Source: Candidatus Babeliales bacterium (GTDB lineage: Bacteria; Babelota; Babeliae; Babelales; Vermiphilaceae). From it: a stretch of 64,000 nucleotides of DNA. How positions within the stretch are numbered: the stretch's first letter is position 1; every line of letters begins with the position of its first letter. The translations under genes and the position numbers were made by a program. The stretch lies in NCBI GenBank assembly GCA_020050795.1, contig JAGVKD010000005.1:1-64000 (forward strand), in the 5' to 3' direction. The notes under the pieces were generated by a model. The model was not told the origin of the DNA, searched no databases, and saw only the letters and a program-made list of their open reading frames with translations. Below, piece after piece: positions 8,200-17,525 of this stretch.

Positions 8200-10320
8200 A
8201 TGAACCATACTCCCCCACAACAACAAGGTTCATTTTTGAACCGTTTTTGTATTGATATCACTAAGCAAGCGGCTGAAGGAAAACTTTATCCTGTCATTGG
8301 ACGGCATGAAGAAATTCGCCGTGTTATGCAAATTTTATCACGTCGTACTAAAAATAATCCGGTACTCATCGGCGAACCAGGTGTTGGTAAAACTGCCATC
8401 GTGGAAGGTATCGCACAAAGAATTGTGAATCGCGATGTTCCCGATAGTCTCAAAAACAGACGCATCTTATCTCTCGATCTTGGTCTGCTGGTTGCCGGAA
8501 CGAAATTCCAAGGCGAATTTGAAGAGCGGATGAAAGGCATTTTGAAAGAAATCGAGAATCAGCAAGAAGATGTTATTCTTTTCATCGATGAGTTGCACAT
8601 GCTCGTTGGCGCTGGTGCTGGCGGCGGAGGCAGCATGGATGCATCCAACTTGCTCAAACCAGCTCTGGCACGCGGACAACTCCATTGCATCGGCGCAACC
8701 ACACTCAAAGAATACAAACAGTTTATCGAAAAAGATGCGGCCCTTGAGCGACGATTCCAAAAAGTTCTCGTCACAGAACCAACAACCGAAGATGCTATTT
8801 CCATTTTGCGTGGACTCAAAGAGCGGCTCGAATTGCACCACGGAATTCGCATCAAGGATCAAGCGCTCGTGGATGCAGTTAAACTTGCGACTAAATATAT
8901 TCCTGACCGTTTCTTGCCAGACAAAGCAATCGACTTGGTTGATGAAGCAGCATCGATGGTGAAAATGGCTATCGATTCGCAACCAGAAGCACTGGATCAA
9001 CTCGATCGCAGAGTGAGCCAGCTTGAAATTGAGAAAGTTGCACTCTCGAAAGAAAAAAATCATGGCAGCCAAGAACGACTGAAGGTTATTGAAAAAGAAT
9101 TGAGTCAGGTCAAAGAAAAGTTTGAAACGCTCAAAAAACAGTGGAACGAAGAACGTGCGCCACTTGAGCGAATCAAAAAGATCAAAGAAGGCATCGAACG
9201 CGCAAGCTTCCATTATTATCTTGCGGAACGTGAAGGTGATTTTGCTCGTGCATCAGAAATAAAATATGGCATCATCGTCAAGCTGCAGCAAGAACTTGCC
9301 AAAGAGCAAAAGCGCATGGAAAGTATCAACCCAACGCTCATTAAACAAGAAGTGGATGAGGAAGATATCGCGAAGGTACTTTCTCGATGGACCGGCATTC
9401 CTTCAACCAAGCTGCAACAAAAAGAATCTGAAAAATTGCTTGGCATGGAAGCAGATCTGAAAAAACGCGTGATTGGGCAAGATGAAGCGATCGAAACGGT
9501 GTCGCATGCAATTCAAATGCATCGCGCAGGACTTTCCGATCCAAACAAACCAATCGGTTCATTTCTGTTTCTCGGGCCAACCGGTGTTGGTAAAACAGAA
9601 GTTGCCAAAGCGCTTGCAGACTTTTTATTCAATGATGAAAAGAAAATGATCCGCATCGATATGTCTGAATACATGGAGCAGCATGCGGTGGCGCGTTTGA
9701 TCGGCGCTCCTCCTGGCTACATTGGCTATGAAGAAGGCGGACAGCTGACTGAGAAGGTACGCACAAACCCCTATAGTGTGATTCTCTTTGATGAAATTGA
9801 AAAAGCGCACAAAGAAGTGTTTAACATCTTCTTGCAGATTCTTGATGAAGGGCGACTGACTGATAATCAAGGCCGCACCGTTTCATTCAAAAACTGCGTC
9901 ATCATCATGACTTCAAATATTGGTTCTCCACTGATTTTGAAGGCTGATAAGATTGATGAATCAGTCAAAGAAAAAGTTGAAAAACTTCTGCATCAAATAT
10001 TCCGTCCTGAATTTTTAAATCGCATCGATGCAATTGTATTCTTTAATAAACTCTCGCCAGACGCGGTGAAGCAAATTGCCCATCTGCATCTGCGAGAACT
10101 TGAAGAGCGCATGCAGGATAGAGGCGTTGATCTTGTGGTACCCAATACGGTGACTGATCACTTAGCAGAGATTGGATACGATCCGGAATTTGGTGCGCGG
10201 CCGCTCAAACGCGCTATCCAGCGCGCGGTAACGGTGCCGGTTGCTCAATATGTGCTCAAGCATCCTGATGCGAAAAAAATAAAACTCGCATTGAAAAACG
10301 GATCAATTGTGATCAGCTAA
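8200..10320 (+). CDS. clpB: ClpB disaggregase without the N-terminal substrate domain
   Basis: ClpB is a hexameric AAA+ chaperone that threads aggregated proteins through its pore with help from DnaK/DnaJ. The first AAA+ domain has Walker A GEPGVGKT (58-65) and Walker [10 protein letters not shown] charged coiled-coil middle domain follows, then AAA+ domain 2 with GPTGVGKT (459-466), [11 protein letters not shown] and the [10 protein letters not shown] sensor region. The usual N domain of about 140 residues is absent: the protein begins 34 residues before the conserved VIGRHEEI segment. The start follows AAGAGGAA at good distance; earlier in-frame TTG codons would add only 27 unrelated residues. 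Length is 706 residues against about 860 in full-length ClpB. Confidence 0.95.
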   Translation: MNHTPPQQQGSFLNRFCIDITKQAAEGKLYPVIGRHEEIRRVMQILSRRTKNNPVLIGEPGVGKTAIVEGIAQRIVNRDVPDSLKNRRILSLDLGLLVAGTKFQGEFEERMKGILKEIENQQEDVILFIDELHMLVGAGAGGGGSMDASNLLKPALARGQLHCIGATTLKEYKQFIEKDAALERRFQKVLVTEPTTEDAISILRGLKERLELHHGIRIKDQALVDAVKLATKYIPDRFLPDKAIDLVDEAASMVKMAIDSQPEALDQLDRRVSQLEIEKVALSKEKNHGSQERLKVIEKELSQVKEKFETLKKQWNEERAPLERIKKIKEGIERASFHYYLAEREGDFARASEIKYGIIVKLQQELAKEQKRMESINPTLIKQEVDEEDIAKVLSRWTGIPSTKLQQKESEKLLGMEADLKKRVIGQDEAIETVSHAIQMHRAGLSDPNKPIGSFLFLGPTGVGKTEVAKALADFLFNDEKKMIRIDMSEYMEQHAVARLIGAPPGYIGYEEGGQLTEKVRTNPYSVILFDEIEKAHKEVFNIFLQILDEGRLTDNQGRTVSFKNCVIIMTSNIGSPLILKADKIDESVKEKVEKLLHQIFRPEFLNRIDAIVFFNKLSPDAVKQIAHLHLRELEERMQDRGVDLVVPNTVTDHLAEIGYDPEFGARPLKRAIQRAVTVPVAQYVLKHPDAKKIKLALKNGSIVIS

Positions 10321-10321
10321 T

Positions 10322-10354
10322 CCCCACACACGACCTACAGGCCGTGGTGCGGGG
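10322..10354. other. GC-rich imperfect hairpin between clpB and tpiA
   Basis: CCCC (10322-10325) pairs with GGGG (10351-10354), and CACG/CC (10329-10332, 10334-10335) pairs with GG/CGTG (10340-10341, 10343-10346) with mismatches. The sequence is unusually GC-rich for this window and has no T-run, so it is not a standard terminator. It could be an mRNA processing or stability element. Confidence 0.3.
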
Positions 10355-10387
10355 GCCCCGGAAATCTGGGAATACAAGGAACTTTAG

Positions 10388-11140
10388 ATGAAGAAAAGTA
10401 GATTTTTTATAGCAAATTGGAAAATGGGCATGCCGCTTGCATCGGCGCAAGAATGGTGCAAGCGACATGTTGGTGGACTAACGGCTCTACAAAAAGGGGA
10501 TAACAACCTTGTGTTGTGTCCCAATTTTGTTGCACTGCAATCGGTGATTGAACTATGCAAACCCGCAGCGATCAACATCGGCGCGCAAAATTGTTCGCAA
10601 CATGCACAAGGGGCATACACCGGAGAGGTGGATGCGCAAAGCCTAAAAGATGTTGGCGTGCGCTACTGCATCGTTGGTCACAGTGAACGAAGAGCGCTGT
10701 TTGGCGAAACGGACGAAGCAGTTGTTAACAAAATAGTCGCGCTCGAAGCGAATGGCATCAAACCAATCATCTGTATCGGCGAAGATTCAAAACAATATCA
10801 CGCAGGGCATACCAAGGCCGTTTTAGAAGGGCAACTCAGATTGGTGTTTCCCGTTTTGGCAACGCTTCCTCGTGCATTGATTGCCTACGAACCAATTTGG
10901 GCAATTGGAACTGGTGACACACCGGACATTAATTATCTGGATGATATTTTTCTCTGGCTGAGAGAACAGGTCATGATGAAAGCGCCAGACACGATTGTTT
11001 CCCTGATTTATGGCGGCAGTGTTACGCCAGATAATGCAGAAGAATTAATCAACGTGCAGCAGATTGATGGACTGTTAATTGGTGGCGCGAGTCTTGATTT
11101 CCAAAAATTTGAGAAAATAGTATCATTAGCAAGTAGATAA
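10388..11140 (+). CDS. tpiA: Triosephosphate isomerase
   Basis: Interconverts dihydroxyacetone phosphate and glyceraldehyde 3-phosphate in glycolysis. All signature parts are present in 250 residues: NWKM near the N terminus (Asn10, Lys12), the catalytic His in CIVGHSERR, the catalytic Glu in AYEPIWAIGTG, and the phosphate-binding YGGSVTP and GLLIGGASL loops. CAAGGAACTTT lies before the ATG. With eno in the same window it shows that at least the lower half of glycolysis is kept. It is followed by secG, a common bacterial order. Confidence 0.97.
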   Translation: MKKSRFFIANWKMGMPLASAQEWCKRHVGGLTALQKGDNNLVLCPNFVALQSVIELCKPAAINIGAQNCSQHAQGAYTGEVDAQSLKDVGVRYCIVGHSERRALFGETDEAVVNKIVALEANGIKPIICIGEDSKQYHAGHTKAVLEGQLRLVFPVLATLPRALIAYEPIWAIGTGDTPDINYLDDIFLWLREQVMMKAPDTIVSLIYGGSVTPDNAEELINVQQIDGLLIGGASLDFQKFEKIVSLASR

Positions 11141-11229
11141 TAAAATGCGTGGCAGCCGCTTGACTGGCACCGCACACGCAGACTAGAAAATTTTGATGTA
11201 TATTTTTTCGATTGGACAACGGAGAATAC

Positions 11230-11553
11230 ATGTTATACCAATTACTCATCTCGTTGTATGTTGTTATTTGTGTGCTGCTTGTACTTATTATTATGGTACA
11301 AAAAACAAAAAGCAGTATGGGGTTAGGCAGCTTTGGCGGCGGATCTCAAATGTTATTTGGCGGTTCTGGTGGACAAGATGTTTTCCAGAAAACAACCTGG
11401 GTTCTCGGTGCCCTTTTCATTTTTGGTTCACTATCACTTTCTATCATGCGTTCAAAACACAGTGAATCATTCCGCTATATTGGAAATCGCGCGCCAGTAG
11501 CACAACAGGTTCAAACTAACCAGACGCCAGCAATACCTGCGCAAGAGCAATAA
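11230..11553 (+). CDS. secG: SecG subunit of the protein-export channel
   Basis: SecG is the small accessory membrane subunit of SecYEG. The 107-residue protein has two hydrophobic helices (about 3-22 and 55-73) separated by the diagnostic Gly-rich loop, here MGLGSFGGGSQMLFGG followed by GGQDVFQKTTW. The C-terminal tail is polar and Gln/Pro-rich. GGAGAATAC precedes the ATG at 11230; an in-frame TTG at 11212 would place the binding site inside the gene. Its presence fits the many Sec signal peptides encoded nearby. Confidence 0.93.
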   Translation: MLYQLLISLYVVICVLLVLIIMVQKTKSSMGLGSFGGGSQMLFGGSGGQDVFQKTTWVLGALFIFGSLSLSIMRSKHSESFRYIGNRAPVAQQVQTNQTPAIPAQEQ

Positions 11554-11588
11554 AAAGATCTTACCTTTAGCCACGAGCGAGGTCAGAC

Positions 11589-12368
11589 GTGGTCATTCAG
11601 TTTATTGATTTCTTAGGTCGCTCCTTTCTCAATTTGAGCGAAATGGTTGGAAACTTTTTCATGTTTTTGGTCAGAGCGGGAAAAATCCTGTTCACCACAA
11701 AATTGAAATTGCATAAACTGTTTGTCCAAGCCAATCGGATTGGCGTTGAGTCTCTGAGCATCGTGATTCTCACTGGCTGCTTTACCGGAATGGTATTTGC
11801 ACTCCAAAGCTATATCGGATTCAAGCGCGTTGGTGGCGAACAATTTATTGGTGCCGTTGTTGCACTTGGTATGATTCGAGAATTAGGACCCGTACTGACC
11901 GGTTTAATGGTAACCGGCCGTGCGGGCTCTGCTATTACTGCCGAAATTGGCACTATGCGCATCACCGAACAAATAGATGCTCTCGTTACCCTGCGAATAA
12001 ATACATTTCAATATTTGGTCATTCCGCGCATTTTGGCTGGCATCGTTATTCTGCCATGCCTCACACTATTCTCTATGATTTTTGGCATCGTTGGCGGGTA
12101 TGTCGTTTGTGTGCACATTCTTGGTTTATCGCCAGAAGATTACACAACCAGTATTCGTAACTTTGTTGAGGTGGCCGATATTCGCAGTGGATTGATTAAG
12201 GCTGCTGCATTTGGACTCATTCTCTCTTGGGTTGGAACCTATAAAGGTTTCTACACTGAGGGCGGCGCGCGCGGTGTTGGTATTGCCACAACGCAAAGCG
12301 TGGTGACCAGCTCAATTATGATTTTGATCACGAACTACTTCCTCACCAAATTCCTTGAAAGTCTATAA
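11589..12368 (+). CDS. mlaE: MlaE-family permease of a lipid-transport ABC system
   Basis: The 259-residue membrane protein has the MlaE/YrbE pattern: an amphipathic N terminus, LTGCFTGMVFALQS, then ELGPVLTGLMVTGRAGSAITAEIGTM with the family core, and several C-terminal helices. Known members pair with an ATPase (MlaF) and an MCE-domain protein (MlaD) to move phospholipids between inner and outer membranes. The start is a GTG after GAGGTC. The ATPase gene begins 10 bases after the stop. No MCE-domain gene follows, so the third partner must lie elsewhere or be absent. Confidence 0.92.
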   Translation: MVIQFIDFLGRSFLNLSEMVGNFFMFLVRAGKILFTTKLKLHKLFVQANRIGVESLSIVILTGCFTGMVFALQSYIGFKRVGGEQFIGAVVALGMIRELGPVLTGLMVTGRAGSAITAEIGTMRITEQIDALVTLRINTFQYLVIPRILAGIVILPCLTLFSMIFGIVGGYVVCVHILGLSPEDYTTSIRNFVEVADIRSGLIKAAAFGLILSWVGTYKGFYTEGGARGVGIATTQSVVTSSIMILITNYFLTKFLESL

Positions 12369-12377
12369 GGGGCAAGA

Positions 12378-13154
12378 GTGAGTACGATTATCTCAGTCAG
12401 AGATCTTAAAAAAAAATTCGGGGAAAAGTGGGTTACCCAAGGGGTGAATCTTGATATTCCCGAAGGGATGATGACGGTCATCATCGGTCGATCTGGCGAG
12501 GGTAAATCAGTTCTGCTCAAACAAATGATTGGATTAATTCACCCAACGTCTGGTGAGATTCTTTTCAAGGGACTCGATATCACTAAGCTGAGTGATCAAG
12601 AGCTGGAAGAACAATTCAAGCACATAGGATACGTGTTTCAATTTGCAGCGCTGCTCGATTCACTCAACACCTTTGAGAATGTGGGAATCACGCTCCTTGA
12701 AAATGGCGCCAAGCCACAAGATGTGTTGCCTATCGTCAAGGAAAAATTGGGGCTGGTTAATCTGCATGAAGAGACGCTCTACAAATATCCTTCAGAACTT
12801 TCTGGCGGTATGCGCAAACGAGTTGGTCTTGCCCGCACATTGGTAACCAATCCGGAAATTATTTTATACGATGAGCCCACAACAGGACTCGATCCGATCA
12901 CTGCTCGCGTGATCCATGAACTAATGTATGACATGCAAAAAAGATTAAAACTCACCTCGGTTGTTATTTCGCACGATATTGAGATTTTTAAATACGCAGA
13001 CAAAGTTGCGCTGCTCAATGATGGTAAAATTGCCTATTTTGGCGATGCGAAAACTATTTGGGAATCTGACAACCCATATATCTACCAATTCATCCGCGGC
13101 CTGCCCGAGGGGCCAATTCAAACTGAAGTTGCTCACTTTAAAGATAAGTTTTGA
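12378..13154 (+). CDS. mlaF: MlaF-family ABC transporter ATPase
   Basis: Cytoplasmic ATPase that powers the MlaE permease encoded just upstream. Visible motifs are Walker A GRSGEGKS (37-44), a Q-loop around GYVFQFAAL, signature LSGGMRKR, Walker B IILYDEPTTGLDP and the switch His in SVVISHD. Length 258 residues is typical. The gene starts with GTG after AAGGGGCAAGA, probably translationally coupled to mlaE. The 65-base gap downstream shows no clear terminator. Confidence 0.93.
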   Translation: MSTIISVRDLKKKFGEKWVTQGVNLDIPEGMMTVIIGRSGEGKSVLLKQMIGLIHPTSGEILFKGLDITKLSDQELEEQFKHIGYVFQFAALLDSLNTFENVGITLLENGAKPQDVLPIVKEKLGLVNLHEETLYKYPSELSGGMRKRVGLARTLVTNPEIILYDEPTTGLDPITARVIHELMYDMQKRLKLTSVVISHDIEIFKYADKVALLNDGKIAYFGDAKTIWESDNPYIYQFIRGLPEGPIQTEVAHFKDKF

Positions 13155-13220
13155 TCAATTGTTATATTTTTTTCTATGCTCGAAACAGAAAGTTAACTCG
13201 TTCTGATTTTGGGGATAGTA

Positions 13221-14444
13221 ATGAAAAAAATCTGCGCATTGATTATATTTCTCTTCTTGTCTTTTCCAGCAGTTGGTATGAAGGCGCCTGCTGAAGCTCT
13301 CTACTCACAACTGGCCACTAAAGAGATGCCTGCTTTGAGAAAAGAATTAAAGGAGAAAGATGACACAACTCTTTTTGAGTTGCTTTCTCATCATGCCGGC
13401 ACTACGCCAAACAAAGTCGTCGATGCAACTTCATGGGAATTGCTCTCTCGCCTTTTTGCAGAAGATTCTTTACAAGAATTCTTTGAAGCCAAAAAACCAT
13501 TACCAAGGCCCACGGCTCAACAAGAAAAAGTTCTTAAAACAAACTTTTTAAGATTCGTTGGCCTCTATATCGCACATCCTGCGCCGAATGCAAAGCAAAG
13601 AGGGGCTCTAAACGCTCTTCAAGAGCTACCCGAATCATCCATCGCAGATTTTGTTTTTGTCAGTAATTCAAAATTTACTGGAACGCCTCATTTTTTTAAC
13701 ACACAGAAATTGCTCGTTTTGAAAAATGACTATAAGACTCTTGGCCTCTTTAATCCTTATCGCAAGCAACCGGAATTATTAAGCGAACTCGTATGGCCAG
13801 GGACTCTCATTCAAGTCTATGTCCAACCAAAGGCGGGTGAGTTTGTTCCATTCGCTGTACAAGCGCTCGATGAAAATTCTTATGAAATAACACGCCTATT
13901 TATTACTGGTGATAAAATATCTGTTAATAAAAGCCTGGCTGCCACACAGGAAGAGACTTATTCCCTCAGACGTATTCTTCTCACGCTCTTTTATGATCTG
14001 CATACACAGAAAGTGTCCCATGAAACTGATCCGATATCTTTAGATAATCTGCTGTTTCTTGCATATCTCTATACGTCCCAACACTTTGCGAGCGAAACGA
14101 TGCCTTTGAATGTCTCTTATACACCATATTATATGGCTCTATCGCAAGAGATTAGAGATCGCTTGAAGCTGACATTTGCAGAAGAAAAGGCTAAGAAAGC
14201 TAAAAAGAAAACCGTTGGGGTTAAAGAAGGGCACGAGATAATAAAATTCAAAGTAGAAAAAGATGAATCTTCATCTGAGTCTGATGACACTTCCTCAAGC
14301 GAAGATGAAGCAGCTAAAAAAAAAAATTTGATTAAAAGGGCCGCGCAGCTGGCATGGTGGAAGCAACAACTTTCAGGCATCTGGAATCTAGTCAAAAGTC
14401 CATTCGTTTTTATGTGGACAAAAATTAGCGGTTGGTGGAAATAG
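13221..14444 (+). CDS. Secreted protein with acidic Ser-rich linker and Trp-rich C-terminal tail, paralog A
   Basis: I do not recognise a known domain. The protein has a signal peptide (MKKICALIIFLFLSFPAVGMK), a helical repeat-like region with ALYSQLATKEMPALRKELK, a beta-rich middle, an acidic linker (DESSSESDDTSSSEDEAA) and a C-terminal 30 residues with WWKQQLSGIWNL, KSPFVFMWTK and ISGWWK. The tail is amphipathic and strongly conserved in the paralog at 14490, while the linker is not, so the tail probably has its own function such as membrane contact or sorting. The start is set by GGGGATAGTA before ATG 13221. Confidence 0.78.
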   Translation: MKKICALIIFLFLSFPAVGMKAPAEALYSQLATKEMPALRKELKEKDDTTLFELLSHHAGTTPNKVVDATSWELLSRLFAEDSLQEFFEAKKPLPRPTAQQEKVLKTNFLRFVGLYIAHPAPNAKQRGALNALQELPESSIADFVFVSNSKFTGTPHFFNTQKLLVLKNDYKTLGLFNPYRKQPELLSELVWPGTLIQVYVQPKAGEFVPFAVQALDENSYEITRLFITGDKISVNKSLAATQEETYSLRRILLTLFYDLHTQKVSHETDPISLDNLLFLAYLYTSQHFASETMPLNVSYTPYYMALSQEIRDRLKLTFAEEKAKKAKKKTVGVKEGHEIIKFKVEKDESSSESDDTSSSEDEAAKKKNLIKRAAQLAWWKQQLSGIWNLVKSPFVFMWTKISGWWK

Positions 14445-14489
14445 AAAAAGATAGCGAATCTAAAAGATTTAAAATGTGTGGAGATAGTA

Positions 14490-15683
14490 ATGAAAAAGTT
14501 TTGCGCATCGATCATAGCCGCGTGTCTCCTTTTGACTGCTTGCGCAGTTGGAATGGAACAAAATCCCACCGAAGCACTCTACTCACAACTAGCCAGCAAA
14601 GGGATGCCTGCTTTGAGAAAAGAATTAAAAAAGAAAGATGATGCGATGCTTTTTGAGCTGCTCGCACATCGCTCTAGAGATATTCATATTCTCAATCAAA
14701 TTAAAATCGCCAATGCAGTCTCATGGGAATTGCTTTCTCGCCTTTTTGCAAAAAATAATTTGCAAAAATACTTCGAAGGCACCAAACCACTTCCAAAGCT
14801 CAGCACCCAAGAGAATACGCGCAAAATACAAGAAAATACGCTCAAAATACAATTTTTAAAATTTGTGGGACTTTATATCGAAGATCCAGCACCGAATGAA
14901 AAGCAGGAAAAAGCTCTTTTTTCTATTCAAGAATTACCCAATTCATCTATCGCACAATTTGTTTTTGTTGGTGATGGGAAATTATTAATTTTACAAAATG
15001 ATTATAAAACACTTACCTTATTCAGAAAGAGCCCACTGAGCAAACTTAATACGGTAGAGTTGCATGGCAAACCAATTAAACTCCATGTTCAAATGCAAAG
15101 AGGCCATTACGTTTCGTCATTCTTAATAGTGCAAGAAAACAAACCTGCTCGAATGATTCCGCTATCTCTTGCTGATGATAAAATAGCCCCGAGCAAGGCA
15201 GAAGAGCCTGTCGATATAAATGCTAATTCCCTGGAGATTTTTATTCTCATACTATTTAATGATCTGAATACAGAGCCAAAGAAAACTGCCACTGACAAGT
15301 TAACTCTCAATAACTTACTCTTTCTTGCCTATCTCTATCATTTTCCAGACCGGGCAACCAAAAAGGACAGCAATATTCTGAGGGAGCCGTATGTTAGCTA
15401 TTACAACGAGTTGCCAGAAGAAATTAGGGCTCGTTTAAATTTACGGCTTGAAAGAAGCAGTGTTGCGGTGCAGAAGGCTCCCGAAATTAGTGAAGAAAAA
15501 GAAAAAGAAGAAGCAAGCGTGACTTCTGCGGAAGATGAAGCAACTAAAAAACAAAAAAATATAGATTTGTATAAAAAGGCAGCACAGCAAGCATGGTGGA
15601 AGCAAAAACTTTCAAGCGCTTGGAGTCTGATCAAAAGTCCATTTGTCTCCATATGGACAAGAATTAGTGGCTGGTGGAAATAG
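14490..15683 (+). CDS. Probable lipoprotein with Trp-rich C-terminal tail, paralog B
   Basis: Paralog of the preceding gene: ALYSQLASKGMPALRKELK, SWELLSRLFA and the tail WWKQKLSSAWSL, KSPFVSIWTR, ISGWWK match it closely. The N terminus differs in an important way. LTAC at residues 15-18 is a proper lipobox, so this copy may be lipid-anchored at Cys18, whereas paralog A lacks the Cys. The linker before the tail is acidic and Glu/Lys-rich. GGAGATAGTA precedes the ATG at 14490, almost identical to the paralog leader. Function unknown. Confidence 0.78.
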   Translation: MKKFCASIIAACLLLTACAVGMEQNPTEALYSQLASKGMPALRKELKKKDDAMLFELLAHRSRDIHILNQIKIANAVSWELLSRLFAKNNLQKYFEGTKPLPKLSTQENTRKIQENTLKIQFLKFVGLYIEDPAPNEKQEKALFSIQELPNSSIAQFVFVGDGKLLILQNDYKTLTLFRKSPLSKLNTVELHGKPIKLHVQMQRGHYVSSFLIVQENKPARMIPLSLADDKIAPSKAEEPVDINANSLEIFILILFNDLNTEPKKTATDKLTLNNLLFLAYLYHFPDRATKKDSNILREPYVSYYNELPEEIRARLNLRLERSSVAVQKAPEISEEKEKEEASVTSAEDEATKKQKNIDLYKKAAQQAWWKQKLSSAWSLIKSPFVSIWTRISGWWK

Positions 15684-15719
15684 AAAAGAACTCTGCATAC
15701 CAAAAACAGAAAGTAAAAA

Positions 15720-15747
15720 GGGCAGTGTTATAACTGCCCACTTTTTT
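15720..15747. terminator. Bidirectional intrinsic terminator
   Basis: GGGCAGT (15720-15726) and ACTGCCC (15733-15739) form a perfect 7-bp stem with a 6-base loop. A T-run follows on the plus strand (15742-15747) and the preceding A-run gives one on the minus strand. It separates the plus-strand lipoprotein gene from the converging dcd gene. Confidence 0.85.
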
Positions 15748-15770
15748 CTCACGCATAACTCGCTGGAATC

Positions 15771-16304
15771 TTAAATCTCATTTTGCTTTTGCAACTCTGT
15801 GTAGAGCAAGCTTGGCTGCACGCCAGTATTATTTTGGTATTTATCACTGATATAGCGATCATATTCGCCGGCTATAGTGTGATAGAAAATTTGGCAAATT
15901 TCCACGCCAGGATAAATACGTACGGGCTGCACACAAAACATTTCTAACGTCCAATAACCGCTAAATCCAACATCGCCAAATCCAGCAGTAATGTGAATAA
16001 AAATGCCAAGACGCCCAATAGAGGAGCGACCTTCGATCATTGGTACCACGTTGTCTGTCTTTGTGTATTCAATGCTGCGCCCCAAATATAATCTTCCTGG
16101 TTGGAGAACAAGTCCCTCTTGCGGAATGATAATATTTTTCAGGCGATGCTTTTTTTTCATGTCCAAAATTTTTTCATCGTAGACAATCAACTCACGATGT
16201 AATCGAAGATTATAACTGTTTGGACCCAGCTGCGAATCATTGAATGGATCAATGATAATATCACCATCCAACCGATTCTTAATCTCTTTTCCCGAAAGGA
16301 TCAT
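15771..16304 (-). CDS. dcd: dCTP deaminase family enzyme
   Basis: Converts dCTP to dUTP, feeding dTTP synthesis; some family members also hydrolyse dUTP. The 177-residue protein has the conserved N-terminal MILSGKEIKNRL, the LGPNSYNLRL segment, the nucleotide-binding EGRSSIGRLG, and ITAGFGDVGFSGYWTLEM with the presumed catalytic Glu121. The C-terminal YQNNTGVQPS matches the usual flexible closing tail. AGGAG lies 8 bases before the ATG. Whether it is mono- or bifunctional cannot be told from the sequence by eye. Confidence 0.92.
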   Translation of the reverse strand: MILSGKEIKNRLDGDIIIDPFNDSQLGPNSYNLRLHRELIVYDEKILDMKKKHRLKNIIIPQEGLVLQPGRLYLGRSIEYTKTDNVVPMIEGRSSIGRLGIFIHITAGFGDVGFSGYWTLEMFCVQPVRIYPGVEICQIFYHTIAGEYDRYISDKYQNNTGVQPSLLYTELQKQNEI

Positions 16305-16437
16305 TCACTAACTCCTGCTTTTCCTAAAAATTCCCGATGCATTCATAAATTGTAAGATTGTGCTGAGATTGCTAAAATGGTCATCATTAAAGCAGATATG
16401 GATCGAGAAAAACAACTAAAAAAAAGGGCTCGCTGCT

Positions 16438-17430
16438 ATGCACGCTACAAACCCTGCTTCCGCCTTCAGTATCGATCAAATTAAAGAAGAAAGCAATCGC
16501 TTTCAAGGCATCGCATACGAGGTAAGCAAAGTTATTGTTGGGCAAGAGAACATTGTAACTTTCATTACAATTGCCATTCTTTGCAACGGACACATCGTAC
16601 TCGAAGGAGTCCCCGGTGTAGCCAAAACAACAATGATCAAAGCCGTCACTGATTCGCTTGGACTCAGCTTCAATCGTATTCAGTTCACGCCAGATCTTTT
16701 GCCAGCAGATCTCATTGGTACACTTATTTATAATCCCAAAACACAAGCTTTCGAAACAAAAAAAGGGCCCATCTTTGCCAATTTGATTCTCGCTGACGAA
16801 ATTAATCGCGCACCAGCAAAAGTGCAGGCCGCACTTTTAGAGGCTATGCAAGAACAGCAAGTCACAATTGGTTCGCAAACCTTCAAATTGGATGCTCCGT
16901 TCTTGGTATTTGCAACACAAAATCCATTAGAACAGGAAGGAACGTATCGGTTACCCGAAGCGCAAACTGATCGCTTTATGTTTAAGCTCCTTGTGCACTA
17001 TCCAGAACGGCATAATGAAAAAGAAATTGTAAAACGTACACAAAAACCGGCACCAATTTTGCAGGTGCTCAAAAAAGAAGATATTTTTTCTGCACAAAGA
17101 GTGGTGGAAGATGTGTATGTGGATGATAAAGTTGTGGATTATATCATTAACTTAGTGTTTGCAACGCGTGATCCACGCGCAGCGCATCTTGATGACATTG
17201 CGGCATACATCAACTATGGAGTTTCTCCACGTGCGAGTATCGCGCTCTACAAAGCATCGAAAGCTCACGCGTTTTTGAAAAATCGCCACTTTGTTACTCC
17301 TGATGATGTCAAAGCAGTTGCACATGCCGTACTGCGTCACCGTTTGCTCCTGACTTATGAAGCAGAGGCAGACAATGTAAAGCCGGATGCGATCATCACT
17401 ACAATACTTAACCGAGTGGCATCTCCATAA
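16438..17430 (+). CDS. moxR: MoxR-type AAA+ ATPase
   Basis: MoxR ATPases act as chaperones that activate or assemble partner proteins, often with VWA-domain proteins. Walker A is GVPGVAKT (57-64), Walker B is LILADEINRAPAKVQ, sensor 1 lies in FATQNPLEQEGTYRLPEAQTD, and the C-terminal lid ends with HRLLLTYEAE. Length 330 residues is normal. Unlike most loci, no DUF58 or VWA gene is adjacent: the gene stands between dcd (diverging) and the secretion operon, so its partner is unknown. Confidence 0.9.
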   Translation: MHATNPASAFSIDQIKEESNRFQGIAYEVSKVIVGQENIVTFITIAILCNGHIVLEGVPGVAKTTMIKAVTDSLGLSFNRIQFTPDLLPADLIGTLIYNPKTQAFETKKGPIFANLILADEINRAPAKVQAALLEAMQEQQVTIGSQTFKLDAPFLVFATQNPLEQEGTYRLPEAQTDRFMFKLLVHYPERHNEKEIVKRTQKPAPILQVLKKEDIFSAQRVVEDVYVDDKVVDYIINLVFATRDPRAAHLDDIAAYINYGVSPRASIALYKASKAHAFLKNRHFVTPDDVKAVAHAVLRHRLLLTYEAEADNVKPDAIITTILNRVASP

Positions 17431-17525
17431 TGTCCGCAATGTCCATAATGCTGATCACTAAGACATATTATTGCTGATATCGGCAGAACGCTTTTAACAG
17501 CAATAGGTTAGAATTTTGTGTCAGC

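Noticed and set aside
8467-9213. Long open frame of 248 codons on the minus strand opposite clpB
   Set aside because: Lies entirely inside the conserved clpB frame, has Phe-rich composition typical of a reverse shadow of a charged coiled coil, and shows no family.
11141-11229. Possible tRNA-like or terminator hairpin between tpiA and secG (TGCGTG...CACGCA)
   Set aside because: No anticodon or T-loop sequence and no T-run directly after the stem; pairing is partial, so not listed as a feature.
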